A stretch of 35,940 nucleotides of DNA from contig JAJDTQ010000026.1 in the NCBI GenBank assembly GCA_022827045.1, positions 1 through 35,940 of the forward strand, written 5' to 3'. Positions within the stretch are counted from its first letter, which is position 1; every line of letters begins with the position of its first letter. The DNA is from Candidatus Binatia bacterium (GTDB taxonomy: Bacteria; Desulfobacterota_B; Binatia; UBA9968; JAJDTQ01). The position numbers were made by a program, and so were the translations under genes. The notes beneath the pieces were generated by a model. The model worked only from the letters and a program-made list of their open reading frames with translations. It searched no databases and was not told the origin of the DNA. Positions 1-8,033 of this stretch are shown piece after piece.

Positions 1-116
1 GCTGCGTTGCTCTTCCTCGCGTGGTGCCCGCCACTGCTCGTCATCGCGCCTTGCCGACGACAAAAATTCCTGCGCAACTTGTGCCAGGAACTCACGGGAC
101 GCGACACTAGAGCACG
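1..116. other. Left-edge stretch without a recognisable gene
   Basis: No convincing coding frame is visible. It lies directly downstream of the last gene of the minus-strand Opp/Dpp operon. The missing peptide-binding protein of that transporter could lie beyond the window edge, but nothing here shows it. Confidence 0.4.
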
Positions 117-1067
117 CTACTCCAGCGTGATCCTGGGGTTGGCGTACTTGTACAGAATGTCCACGAAGAAGTTCACCACCACGAAGATCACCGCGAAGAT
201 CAGGATCAGTGCCTGCACCAGCGGGTAGTCGCGGCCGTAGACCGCGCCCACCACCAGGCTCCCGACGCCGGGCCAGGCGAAAACGTGCTCGACGATGACG
301 GTGCCGCCGAGCAGCCGGCCGAACTGGAGCCCGATGACCGTGAGCACGGGTACCAGCGCGTTCTTGAGCGTATGCTTGAAGATCACCCGCCGCTCGGCCA
401 GGCCCTTGGCCCGGGCCGTGCGTACGTATTCCTTGCCGATCTCCTCGAGCATCTCCGAGCGGGTCATGCGCGCAACGATGGCGGCCATGCCCGTGCCCAG
501 GGTGATCGAGGGAAGGATCAGATACGACAACGTGGTCCACGGAGAGGTGAGGGAGGCCTCGTACCCGGACGAAGGCAGGATGGGAAAGTACAAGCTGAAG
601 GCCAGGATCAGCAGGATGCCCAGCCAGAAATTGGGAATCGAGATGCCCAGCAGCGCGAACGACATGGCAGTGTAGTCGCTGGCGGAGTTGCGACGGATGG
701 CCGCGATGACCCCGGCGGGGATCGAGATCAGGATGGAGACGACGGTTGAGAAGATGGTCAGCAGGATGGTGGCCGGGAAACGCTCGACGATCAACTCCAT
801 GTTCGACCGTTGGTAATGGATCGATTCGCCGAAGTCGCCGATCAGGACACCGCCGAGCCACACCAGGTACTGCACGTGCAGCGGTTTGTCGAGGCCAAGG
901 ATCCTTTCGAAATCTTCACGAACGGACGGGTCGGTAAGGTCCTCTGTCGCGAAGATGAAGTCCACCGGGTCTCCCGGGATCATGTGCAACAGGGAGAAGA
1001 CGATGACCGACACCAGGAAGAGCACCGGAAAGAGGATCAGCAGGCGGTTGATGATGTACTGGCGCAA
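117..1067 (-). CDS. Opp/Dpp-family ABC transporter permease (DppB-like)
   Basis: Inner-membrane permease of a peptide/nickel-type ABC importer, 316 aa, the normal length for DppB/OppB/GsiC. The N-terminus (MRQYIINRLLILFPVLFLV) is the classic first membrane helix of this family, and LLHMIPGDPVD follows it. The EAA-type loop that contacts the ATPase is visible as EYVRTARAKGL near residue 210. The start is a TTG at 1067 with AAGGAAG seven bases upstream. It is the last gene of a C-D-F-B operon, 22 bp after the DppF-like ATPase. DppB usually comes first in such operons, so the order is rearranged. The substrate (peptide, glutathione, nickel or other) cannot be inferred. The family call is firm. 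Confidence 0.93.
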   Translation of the reverse strand: MRQYIINRLLILFPVLFLVSVIVFSLLHMIPGDPVDFIFATEDLTDPSVREDFERILGLDKPLHVQYLVWLGGVLIGDFGESIHYQRSNMELIVERFPATILLTIFSTVVSILISIPAGVIAAIRRNSASDYTAMSFALLGISIPNFWLGILLILAFSLYFPILPSSGYEASLTSPWTTLSYLILPSITLGTGMAAIVARMTRSEMLEEIGKEYVRTARAKGLAERRVIFKHTLKNALVPVLTVIGLQFGRLLGGTVIVEHVFAWPGVGSLVVGAVYGRDYPLVQALILIFAVIFVVVNFFVDILYKYANPRITLE

Positions 1068-1089
1068 TTCGATACTTCCTTACGTGGCG

Positions 1090-2061
1090 TCAACGCAGGT
1101 GGCAGGCCACCTCGCGCCCGCCCGCCTTCCTCTCCAGCGGCGGCTCGATCTCCCCGCACACCGGCTCGGCGATGGGGCAACGTCCGCGGAACACGCACCC
1201 CGGCGGCCGGTCGATGAGGTTGACCATCTCCCCCTCCAGCACCCGCGGCCGGAACTCCCGGCTGGGGTCGGGCTCGGGGATGGCCGACACCAGCGCCTCG
1301 GTGTACGGATGCGCCGGCTTGTCGAACAGGTCCTCCACCGCGCCCACCTCGACGATCTTGCCGCCGTACATGACCGCGACGCGCTCGCAGAAATAGTCCA
1401 CGACGCTCAGGTCGTGTGCGATGAACAGGTAGGTCAACCCCTTGGTCCGCTGCAGTTGCCGGAACAGGTTGAGGATCTGGGCGCGCACCGAAACGTCCAG
1501 GGCCGACACCGCCTCGTCGGCGATGATCAGGTCGGGCTCCAGCGCCATGGCCCGGGCGATGCTGATGCGCTGGCGCTGGCCGCCGCTGAACTCATGGGGG
1601 TAGCGGTCCCGGTGCTCCGCCTGGAGCCCCACCAGCTCCAGCAACTCCACCACCCGGTCCCCCACCTGGTTGGCGGGAACGATGTCGTGGAGTTTGAGCG
1701 GGTTGCCGAGGATGTCCCGCACCCGCATGCGGGGGTTCAGGGACGTATAGGGATCCTGGAACACCATCTGTATGCGGCGGCGGAACTTGTGGAACGCGGA
1801 GCGGGGCATCTCCAGGATCTCCTGCCCCTCGAAATGCACCTTGCCCCGCGTGGCGTCCAGCAGCCGGGTGATCAGTCGGGCGGTGGTGGACTTGCCGCTG
1901 CCGCTTTCTCCCACCAGTCCGAAGGTCTCGCCTTTCTCGATGGAGAAGTTGATCCCGTCCACCGCCTTGAGCTCCGCGCCCTTGCCGCCGAACAGCGAAA
2001 AGAACGAAGTCAGGGAGAAATACTTCGCCAGGTCGTCGACTCTGAGGATCTCTTCCCGCAT
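1090..2061 (-). CDS. Opp/Dpp-family ABC transporter ATP-binding protein (DppF/OppF-like)
   Basis: Cytoplasmic ATPase of the peptide-type importer, 323 aa. The Walker A motif GESGSGKST lies near residue 52, the ABC signature SGGQRQR near 160, and Walker B DLIIADE near 180, followed by the switch His in FIAHDLS. The C-terminal oligopeptide/dipeptide extension is present (RPPGCVFRGRCP, then VCGEIEPP and VACHLR) with the conserved cysteines that bind an Fe-S cluster in OppD/F relatives. It starts at an ATG seven bases after the DppD-like stop. It should form a heterodimer with that ATPase, as OppD/OppF do. The specific substrate is unknown. Confidence 0.95.
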   Translation of the reverse strand: MREEILRVDDLAKYFSLTSFFSLFGGKGAELKAVDGINFSIEKGETFGLVGESGSGKSTTARLITRLLDATRGKVHFEGQEILEMPRSAFHKFRRRIQMVFQDPYTSLNPRMRVRDILGNPLKLHDIVPANQVGDRVVELLELVGLQAEHRDRYPHEFSGGQRQRISIARAMALEPDLIIADEAVSALDVSVRAQILNLFRQLQRTKGLTYLFIAHDLSVVDYFCERVAVMYGGKIVEVGAVEDLFDKPAHPYTEALVSAIPEPDPSREFRPRVLEGEMVNLIDRPPGCVFRGRCPIAEPVCGEIEPPLERKAGGREVACHLR

Positions 2062-2068
2062 GACGTCC

Positions 2069-3037
2069 TCAAGCCGTGTGGAGGTGACACGCCACCTGCC
2101 GGCCCTTGGCCGAGGCGAGCCGTGGATCTTCCCGGCCGCACACGTCCATGCTCTGGTCGCACCGGGGCCGGAAGTTGCAGCCCTGGGGCGGGTCCAGCAG
2201 GTTGCATACGACCCCGGGTATGGGGTCCAGTAGCCGGTCGCGCTCGCCCCGGCGCGGCAGCGCGCGTAGTAGCCCCTGGGTGTAGGGGTGAAGCGGATTC
2301 TCGAAGATGGACTTCCGGTCCGCCAACTCCACGATGTTGCCGGCGTACATCACCGCGATGTGGTCGCACAGCACCGCGGCCACGCCCAGGTCGTGGGTGA
2401 TGAAGATCAGCGACTTGCCCAACTGCTCCAGCAGCTCCCGGAGCAAATCCAGGATCTGTGCCTGGATGGTCACGTCCAGGGCGGTGGTGGGCTCGTCGGC
2501 GATCAGCAGGTCCGGGTTGCACGCCAGCGCGATGGCGATCATGACCCGCTGACGCATGCCGCCGCTGAACTCGTGGGGGTAGCTGTCGAGCCGTTCCCTG
2601 GGATTGGGTATCCCCACCTTGTTGAGCATGTCCGCGGCGCGTTCGTAGGCCTCCTTTTTTCGCAGGCCCTCGTGGATCACGTAACCTTCCGCCACCTGGT
2701 CGCCGACGGTGTAGGCGGGGTTCAGCGCCACCATGGGTTCCTGGAAGATCATGGAGATGCGGCTGCCCCGGTAGGAGCGCATCTCCGGTTCCGTCTTGGT
2801 GAGGAGATCCTCGCCCTTGAACAGGACCTGCCCGTTGGTGATCCTGCCCGGCGGCTGGGGGACCAGTCGCATGAGCGATAGCGCCAACACGCTCTTCCCC
2901 GACCCGGTCTCACCCACGATGCCCAGGGTCTGCCGCTCCGCGAGCTGGAACGAGACCCGGTCCACCGCGGTCAGGACTCCCTTGCGGAGAAAGAAGCGGG
3001 TCTCCAGGTCCCGGACGTCCAGCAGCGCCTCAGGCAC
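2069..3037 (-). CDS. Opp/Dpp-family ABC transporter ATP-binding protein (DppD/OppD-like)
   Basis: Cytoplasmic ATPase partner of the DppF-like protein, 322 aa. It shows Walker A GETGSGKS near residue 42, signature SGGMRQR near 155, Walker [14 protein letters not shown] near 175, and the switch His in FITHDLG. The C-terminal domain has the four-cysteine pattern [15 protein letters not shown] and ACHLHTA, typical of OppD/DppD. The start is a GTG preceded by GAGGAGAGG. Its first eight bases overlap the end of the upstream permease gene, which indicates translational coupling. The frame and motifs are intact. Confidence 0.95.
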   Translation of the reverse strand: MPEALLDVRDLETRFFLRKGVLTAVDRVSFQLAERQTLGIVGETGSGKSVLALSLMRLVPQPPGRITNGQVLFKGEDLLTKTEPEMRSYRGSRISMIFQEPMVALNPAYTVGDQVAEGYVIHEGLRKKEAYERAADMLNKVGIPNPRERLDSYPHEFSGGMRQRVMIAIALACNPDLLIADEPTTALDVTIQAQILDLLRELLEQLGKSLIFITHDLGVAAVLCDHIAVMYAGNIVELADRKSIFENPLHPYTQGLLRALPRRGERDRLLDPIPGVVCNLLDPPQGCNFRPRCDQSMDVCGREDPRLASAKGRQVACHLHTA

Positions 3038-3947
3038 TCGACCTCTCCTCGCTCAGACGCGGGTCCAGAACGTCCCGGAGGCCGTCGCCCAGAAGGTTGA
3101 GACCCAGCACGGAAAAGCAGATGGCGAGCCCCGGGAAGATGGCGGCCCAGGGATAGAACTCCATGGTTGAGCGGGCCGCGTGCAGGATGCTGCCCCAACT
3201 GGGGGTGGGCGGCGGCACGCCGATGCCCAGGAAGCTCAGCGACGCCTCGGCGATGATGGCGTGGGCGAAGTCGAGGGTTGCCTGGACCAGCACCGGGGCC
3301 ATGCAGTTGGGCAGGATCTGCCGGAACAGCACGCGCAGGTTGGACTCCCCCTGCACCATGGCCGCTTCCACGTATTCCTTTTCCCGTTCCTTGAGCACGG
3401 AGGCCCGCACGAGACGGGCGAAGTTCGGCGTATAGCGAATGGCCAGGGCGATGCACACGTTGGTGAGTGAGGCGCCCAGGGCGGCCATCAGAGCGATGGC
3501 CAACAGCAGGCCGGGGAACGCCATCACCGCGTCCATGATGCGCATCAAAACGTTGTCCACGGCTCTTCCGGCGAAGCCCGACACCGCGCCCAGGAAGATT
3601 CCCGCCGCCAGCGCCAGGGTGACGGAGCCGAGCCCGGCGATGACCGAGATGCGCGCGCCGTAGACCACGCGCGAGAAGATGTCGCGGCCGAAGGTGTCGG
3701 TGCCGAAGGGGTGGTCGGCGGACAGCGGCACCAGCCGCGCCGTCAGGTCCACTTCATCGGGGTCGTAGTAGGCGATCTGCGGAGCGAACAGGGCGACGAC
3801 GAACACGAACGACACGAACAGGAGTCCAGCCACCGCCATGCGGTTTTCGGAGAACCGTACGAGCCAGTCGCGGACCGATGCGAAGGCGCCGCCGACGCGG
3901 CCGATCCCGTTTATGGTTGCTGCTTCAGCGCCCGTCCCATTGGACAT
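3030..3947 (-). CDS. Opp/Dpp-family ABC transporter permease (DppC-like)
   Basis: Inner-membrane permease, 305 aa, first gene of the Opp/Dpp operon. The N-terminal segment has the OppC_N type helix (RMAVAGLLFVSFVFVVALF). The family block HPFGTDTFGRDIFSRVVYG lies near residues 80-100, and the ATPase-contact loop EKEYVEAAMVQGES is near 190. The C-terminus ends with the usual NLLGDGLRDVLDPRL. The ATG is preceded by GAGGAG at six bases. The 105-bp gap to the upstream HisM-like gene contains no clear terminator, so the two transporter modules may share a transcript. Confidence 0.94.
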   Translation of the reverse strand: MSNGTGAEAATINGIGRVGGAFASVRDWLVRFSENRMAVAGLLFVSFVFVVALFAPQIAYYDPDEVDLTARLVPLSADHPFGTDTFGRDIFSRVVYGARISVIAGLGSVTLALAAGIFLGAVSGFAGRAVDNVLMRIMDAVMAFPGLLLAIALMAALGASLTNVCIALAIRYTPNFARLVRASVLKEREKEYVEAAMVQGESNLRVLFRQILPNCMAPVLVQATLDFAHAIIAEASLSFLGIGVPPPTPSWGSILHAARSTMEFYPWAAIFPGLAICFSVLGLNLLGDGLRDVLDPRLSEERSSA

Positions 3948-4052
3948 GGAATGCTCCTCACGCCTCTTCGAGGCGATGTGACCCTATGCTCCATACGTCT
4001 TCGCTCAAACTCCGTCAAGCGCATTCGCAGCGCCAGGACATGAGCCCCGCGC

Positions 4053-4787
4053 TCAGGAAAGCAGGTCGCCTTGGCGTGTGCCCGGCACGCTCTCGAAGGG
4101 CTGGTGGGGCAAGGCCCAGCGCCGTTCCAGCAGGCGCACGCCACGCACGATCAACAGGGCCAGGAGGAGGTAGATCAGACCCGCGAGAGCGAAGAATTCC
4201 ACCGCCAGATAGGTACGCGCGATGAGGGTGCGCGCGACCCCGGTGAGGTCGAGCAGCGTGATGGTGCTGGCCAGGGCGCTGCCCTTCAACAGCAGGATCA
4301 CCTCGTTGCCGTAGGCCGGCAGCGCCTGGCGCACGGCCCGGGGCAGCACGATCAGACGCATTTCCTGCCAGCGCGAGAAACCCAGGGCCCGTGCCGCCTC
4401 CCGTTCCCCTCGGGGAACCGCCAGCATGCCGCCGCGGATGATCTCGGCGGTGTAGGCGGCCGTGTTCAGGCTGAAGGCGATCATCGCGCACCAGTAGGCT
4501 TCGCCCAGGACGGCCCACAGGAAGCTGTCGCGGACCGCCTCGAACTGCGCAAGGCCGTAGTAGACCAGAAAGATCTGGACGAGGAGAGGCGTGCCGCGGA
4601 AGAAGAAAACGTAGCCATAGGCCGGCGCCCGGAGCCACGCATGCCGCGACGTGCGCATGAGCGCCAGCGGGAAGGCCAGCACGGTCCCAGCCGCCATCGC
4701 CAGCGCCGTCAGTTGAACCGTGAGCCAGGCGCCCGCCAATAGCTGGGGAATGTCGTGGACGGCCGTTCCGTAGAGCCCGGTAATCAT
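4053..4787 (-). CDS. Polar amino acid ABC transporter permease (HisM/GlnP-like)
   Basis: Inner-membrane permease of a polar amino acid importer, 244 aa. FFFRGTPLLVQIFLVYYGL near residue 61 is the hallmark of the HisM/GlnP class. NTAAYTAEIIRGGMLAVPRG is the EAA loop, followed by EAARALGFSRWQ. The true start is the ATG at 4787 inside an ATGA overlap with the HisQ-like gene. The same frame stays open further upstream, but that part has no family similarity and overlaps the HisQ-like gene. HisQ and HisM would form the heterodimeric channel. No HisP-type ATPase gene is adjacent. Confidence 0.92.
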   Translation of the reverse strand: MITGLYGTAVHDIPQLLAGAWLTVQLTALAMAAGTVLAFPLALMRTSRHAWLRAPAYGYVFFFRGTPLLVQIFLVYYGLAQFEAVRDSFLWAVLGEAYWCAMIAFSLNTAAYTAEIIRGGMLAVPRGEREAARALGFSRWQEMRLIVLPRAVRQALPAYGNEVILLLKGSALASTITLLDLTGVARTLIARTYLAVEFFALAGLIYLLLALLIVRGVRLLERRWALPHQPFESVPGTRQGDLLS

Positions 4788-5488
4788 CCGGACCACCCCA
4801 TGCCGCGCGCCGCGCGCCGCTCCAGCACTTGGATGCCGGCCATGGAGACCGCGGTCATGGCGAGGTAAATGACCGCCGCGGCGAGATAGAAGGTGAACGG
4901 TTGCTGTGTGTAACTGACCGCGAGGGCGCTCTTGCGCATCAACTCGTCCAGCCCCACCACCGACACCAGGGAGGTGTCCTTGAGCAGCACCAGAAACAGG
5001 TTGCCCAGCCCCGGAAGCGCCGTCCGCCAGACCTGCGGCAACAGCACGTGGCGAAACGCGGCTATCCGTGTGAGCCCCAAGGCGTAAGCCGCCTCGGTCT
5101 GCCCCGGCGGGACGGCAAGGAATGCGCCCCGCAACACCTCGGTCGCGTAGGCGCCGAAGGTCAGGCTCAGGGCCGTCACCCCGGCGAGAAAGGGGTTCAA
5201 CTCGAAGAACCCGGTGACGCCGAACAGCGCGGCCACGCGGCCGATGGCGGCCGACGCGCCGAAGTAGACTATCAGGACCACGAGCAACTCCGGCACGCCG
5301 CGTACGGCGGTGGTGTATGCCTGGGCGGCGGTACGCAGTGGCCGCCGGCGGGACATCCGCGCCGCGGCCCCGGCGATGCCCAGCAGCAGGCCGCCGGCGA
5401 GGGAAGCGACCGCCAGCCCCGCGGTCACCAGGGTCCCTGCCGCGAGTTGGGCCCCAAAGCCGAGCAGCAGCGCCGGGGGCTCGTTCAT
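4784..5488 (-). CDS. Polar amino acid ABC transporter permease (HisQ-like)
   Basis: Inner-membrane permease, 234 aa. The family signature reads TAVRGVPELLVVLIVYFG near residue 60, followed by the EAA region FGAYATEVLRGAFLAVPPGQ and EAAYALGLTRIAAFRHVLLP. It precedes and overlaps the HisM-like gene by four bases (ATGA), so the pair is translationally coupled. The upstream neighbour, 76 bp away, is the cognate binding protein. The amino acid transported cannot be read from the permease. Confidence 0.92.
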   Translation of the reverse strand: MNEPPALLLGFGAQLAAGTLVTAGLAVASLAGGLLLGIAGAAARMSRRRPLRTAAQAYTTAVRGVPELLVVLIVYFGASAAIGRVAALFGVTGFFELNPFLAGVTALSLTFGAYATEVLRGAFLAVPPGQTEAAYALGLTRIAAFRHVLLPQVWRTALPGLGNLFLVLLKDTSLVSVVGLDELMRKSALAVSYTQQPFTFYLAAAVIYLAMTAVSMAGIQVLERRAARGMGWSG

Positions 5489-5564
5489 GCGGACCGCCGA
5501 AGCGAGGGGCCCATGTCAAGACGGGATCTACCCGGCAACGAATCTGCCGTGGGGCTGCGGGACA

Positions 5565-6329
5565 CTAGTAGATGCTGAAAGGGAAGTAACGCGCGTTGAT
5601 CGTGGCGTAGGTGCCGTCGGCGAGTATGGCCGCCAGCGCGGCGTTGAGCCGTTGCCGCAACGTGTTGTCTTCCTTGCGCACGGCGATGCCGATGCCCTCG
5701 TCCAGCTCGTAGGCGTCGCCCACCATCTCGAAACCCGCTCCCGCCTTGGTCTTGAGCCAATCGTGAAGCACCAACCCATCGGCGAAGATGGCGTCGAGCC
5801 TTCGGGCGGCCAGGTCGAGGTAGGCATCGGTCTGTTTGTCGTAGAGCTTCACCTTCGCGCCGCCGGCATTCTTTGCCAGCCAGCTCGCCGCAATGGTGGC
5901 GCGCTGGGTGCCGACGGTCTTGCCGGCGAGTTTAGCGGGATCGAAACCGCCGTTCTTGGCGGCCACGAAGCGCACCTTGTTGCTGTAGTACTTGTCGGTG
6001 AAGCTCACCACCTTCTTGCGCTCGTCGGTGATCGACATGCTCGCCACGATGGCGTCGTACTTCCCCGCCAGAAGCGCGGGGATGATGCCGTCCCAGTCCT
6101 GCGCCACGAGCTTGCACTCCACCTTCAGCCGCTCACAGAGCGCCAGGGCGATGTCGATGTCGAAACCCTTGAGCTGACCCGACTGGTCGACGAAGTTGAA
6201 CGGGGGGTAGTAGCCTTCGCTGCCGATGCGAAGCGGATTGGGCACACCGGAATCCGCATTGACCACGTAAGCGGAAAACGTCAGGGGTGCGATCAGCACC
6301 GCCATCAAGCCGACGATGATTCGTTTCAT
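5565..6329 (-). CDS. Periplasmic amino acid-binding protein of ABC transporter (SBP_bac_3 family)
   Basis: Extracytoplasmic solute receptor, 254 aa, first gene of the polar amino acid module. It opens with a Sec signal peptide (MKRIIVGLMAVLIAPLTFSA). The mature part has LRIGSEGYYPPFNF and GFDIDIALALCERL, the standard start of family 3 binding proteins. AQDWDGIIPALLAGKYDAI and VASMSITDERKKVVSFTDKY follow, the ligand-pocket region of the HisJ/ArtJ/LAO group. The ATG at 6329 is chosen because GGAGGGG lies five bases upstream and the signal peptide begins there. The frame extends 26 codons further up but without a leader. A basic amino acid or opine ligand is plausible but unproven. Confidence 0.92.
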   Translation of the reverse strand: MKRIIVGLMAVLIAPLTFSAYVVNADSGVPNPLRIGSEGYYPPFNFVDQSGQLKGFDIDIALALCERLKVECKLVAQDWDGIIPALLAGKYDAIVASMSITDERKKVVSFTDKYYSNKVRFVAAKNGGFDPAKLAGKTVGTQRATIAASWLAKNAGGAKVKLYDKQTDAYLDLAARRLDAIFADGLVLHDWLKTKAGAGFEMVGDAYELDEGIGIAVRKEDNTLRQRLNAALAAILADGTYATINARYFPFSIY

Positions 6330-6387
6330 GAACCCCTCCGATCTTTCTATCCTCACACGAACCAGTCTCTCGGGATCCCGATTGCTC

Positions 6388-6417
6388 ATCATCCACCGAT
6401 GGAACACTAACGGTCAA
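6388..6417 (-). promoter_or_regulatory. Candidate promoter of the amino acid transporter operon
   Basis: On the minus strand TTGACC (6417-6412) is followed after 18 bp by GATGAT (6393-6388). The spacing is acceptable and the -10 match is four of six. It lies about 60 bp upstream of the binding-protein ATG, back to back with the candidate promoter of the amidohydrolase gene. Confidence 0.35.
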
Positions 6418-6475
6418 TCCAATAATGTTCCCGTACAGCGGGAAGAGCCGGACCGAAAGGACTCGGCTGTTCTTG

Positions 6476-6503
6476 TTGACTAACCAACGAGATGGGATAA
6501 CAT
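6476..6503 (+). promoter_or_regulatory. Candidate promoter immediately upstream of the amidohydrolase
   Basis: TTGACT (6476-6481), 16 bp, then TAACAT (6498-6503). The ATG at 6513 lies nine bases after the -10 box and no well-spaced Shine-Dalgarno sequence is seen. If this promoter is used, the mRNA would have almost no leader. Confidence 0.4.
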
Positions 6504-6512
6504 GGCGATTCC

Positions 6513-7997
6513 ATGCCGGCTTCAAGGTCAGAGAAGATCCGCGCGCGCCTCGGTCATCCGATCATCGACTCCGACGGACATACGGTGGAGCTTACGCCGG
6601 TGTACCTGGACTATCTGAAGCAGGCGGGCGGCCCGGACATCGTCGACCGGTACGTGAAGGCCACGGCGGCCCGTGGGACCAACCGCTGGCACGACATGTC
6701 GGAAAGCGAGCGGCGGCACGAGTGGACGCGCTGTCCGCCGTGGTGGGCACGGCCCACCCGCACGCTGGACCGCGCAACGGCCTCCTTGCCGCGTCTGCTC
6801 CACGAGAGGATGGACGAGTTGGGGCTGGATTTTGCGGTCCTCTATCCCACCGAAGGCCAGGGCGGGCCGCCGGTCTTCCGGGACGAGGAGCTCCGCAGGG
6901 TGTCGTGCCGGGCCCTCAACACCTTTCACGCCGACATCTATCGTGACTGCGCCGACCGCATCACCCCGGCCGCGGTGATTCCGTTCGAGAACCCGCGCGA
7001 GGCCATGGAGGAGATGGAGCACGCGGTCAAGGTGCTCGGCCTCAAGGTCATCGTCTTCACCCATCAGCGCCGTGCCATTCCAAAGGGACAAGGGGGCCCG
7101 CCGGAGTCGGCCCAGTACGCCTGGCGCCTCGACACCTTCGGAATCGACAGCGAGTACGACTACGACCCGGTATGGGCCAAGTGCGTCGAGCTGGGGGCGG
7201 TTCCCACCTCCCATGCCGGTTCTCAGGGCATCGGCACGCGCCAGTCCATCTCCAATTATGCGTACAACCACATCGGCCACTTCGCCGCGGCCAACGAGGC
7301 CATCTGCAAGTCACTGTTCATGGGCGGGGTGACCCGGCGCTTCCCCGGGATCCGGCTGGGCTTCCTCGAGTGCGGTGTCGCATGGGCCTGCGTGCTGTAT
7401 GCGGACTTGGTGGGCCACTGGGAGAAACGCGGACCCAAGGGTATCCACAACCTGGATCCGGCCAACCTCGACCAGGAAGAGCTTCTACGGCTGGTCGGCG
7501 AGTACGGCAGCGACCGGGTGAAGGAGCGGCTGGACGACATCCGGAGGTTCTTCGAGGGAACCGACGCCTCGGCCATCGGCAACTACCGCAAGGCCCACGA
7601 GCTGAGACACCCGGACAACCTGGACGACTGGGCGCGGTGCGAGATCGAGGAGGCGGAGGAGATCCGCGACCTGTTCGTGCCGCATTTCTTCTTCGGTTGC
7701 GAGGCGGACGACCCCACGGTGGTGTGGGCCTTCAACGCGCGGGTCAACCCCTTCGGCGCGCGCCTGAATGCGATGATGAGTTCGGACCTGGGGCACTGGG
7801 ACGTGGCCGACATGCGGGAGGTAGTCCCGGAATCGTATGAGTTGCTTGAGCGCAGACTCCTCACGGAGGACGACTTCCGCGATTTCGCCTTCACCAATGC
7901 GGCCCGGTTCTACACGGAGATGAACCCGGACTTCTTCGCCGGAACCGCGTGCGAGGACGCGGTATCCAAGGGCCTTTCCCCGAAGCCGGACATCTGA
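6513..7997 (+). CDS. Amidohydrolase-2 family metal-dependent hydrolase, 494 aa
   Basis: TIM-barrel metal enzyme of the ACMSD-like amidohydrolase-2 superfamily, whose members decarboxylate or hydrolyse cyclic and aromatic carboxylates. The N-terminal metal site reads IIDSDGHTVE (D-x-D-x-H instead of the usual H-x-H). Further candidate ligands are the His in VPTSHAGSQG near residue 235 and the acidic patch FFGCEADD near 395. It is longer than typical members (about 300-400 aa), with an insertion around residues 300-390. The closest relation in the window is the second amidohydrolase at 9257, but the two are clearly diverged. It starts the plus-strand catabolic run with the Gfo/Idh gene 36 bp downstream. 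The substrate is not assignable. Confidence 0.88.
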   Translation: MPASRSEKIRARLGHPIIDSDGHTVELTPVYLDYLKQAGGPDIVDRYVKATAARGTNRWHDMSESERRHEWTRCPPWWARPTRTLDRATASLPRLLHERMDELGLDFAVLYPTEGQGGPPVFRDEELRRVSCRALNTFHADIYRDCADRITPAAVIPFENPREAMEEMEHAVKVLGLKVIVFTHQRRAIPKGQGGPPESAQYAWRLDTFGIDSEYDYDPVWAKCVELGAVPTSHAGSQGIGTRQSISNYAYNHIGHFAAANEAICKSLFMGGVTRRFPGIRLGFLECGVAWACVLYADLVGHWEKRGPKGIHNLDPANLDQEELLRLVGEYGSDRVKERLDDIRRFFEGTDASAIGNYRKAHELRHPDNLDDWARCEIEEAEEIRDLFVPHFFFGCEADDPTVVWAFNARVNPFGARLNAMMSSDLGHWDVADMREVVPESYELLERRLLTEDDFRDFAFTNAARFYTEMNPDFFAGTACEDAVSKGLSPKPDI

Positions 7998-8033
7998 GGC
8001 CAACCGTCCCAAGACAACATTCACGGGAGATTC

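Noticed and set aside
886..2400. Long plus-strand open frame (about 500 codons) opposite the Opp/Dpp ATPase genes
   Set aside because: It is antisense to clear ABC ATPases, has no family motif and shows the biased composition expected of a high-GC shadow frame.
4788..5519. N-terminal extension of the HisM-like permease frame
   Set aside because: It fully overlaps the HisQ-like gene and is Arg/Gly-rich without similarity. The ATGA junction fixes the start at 4787.
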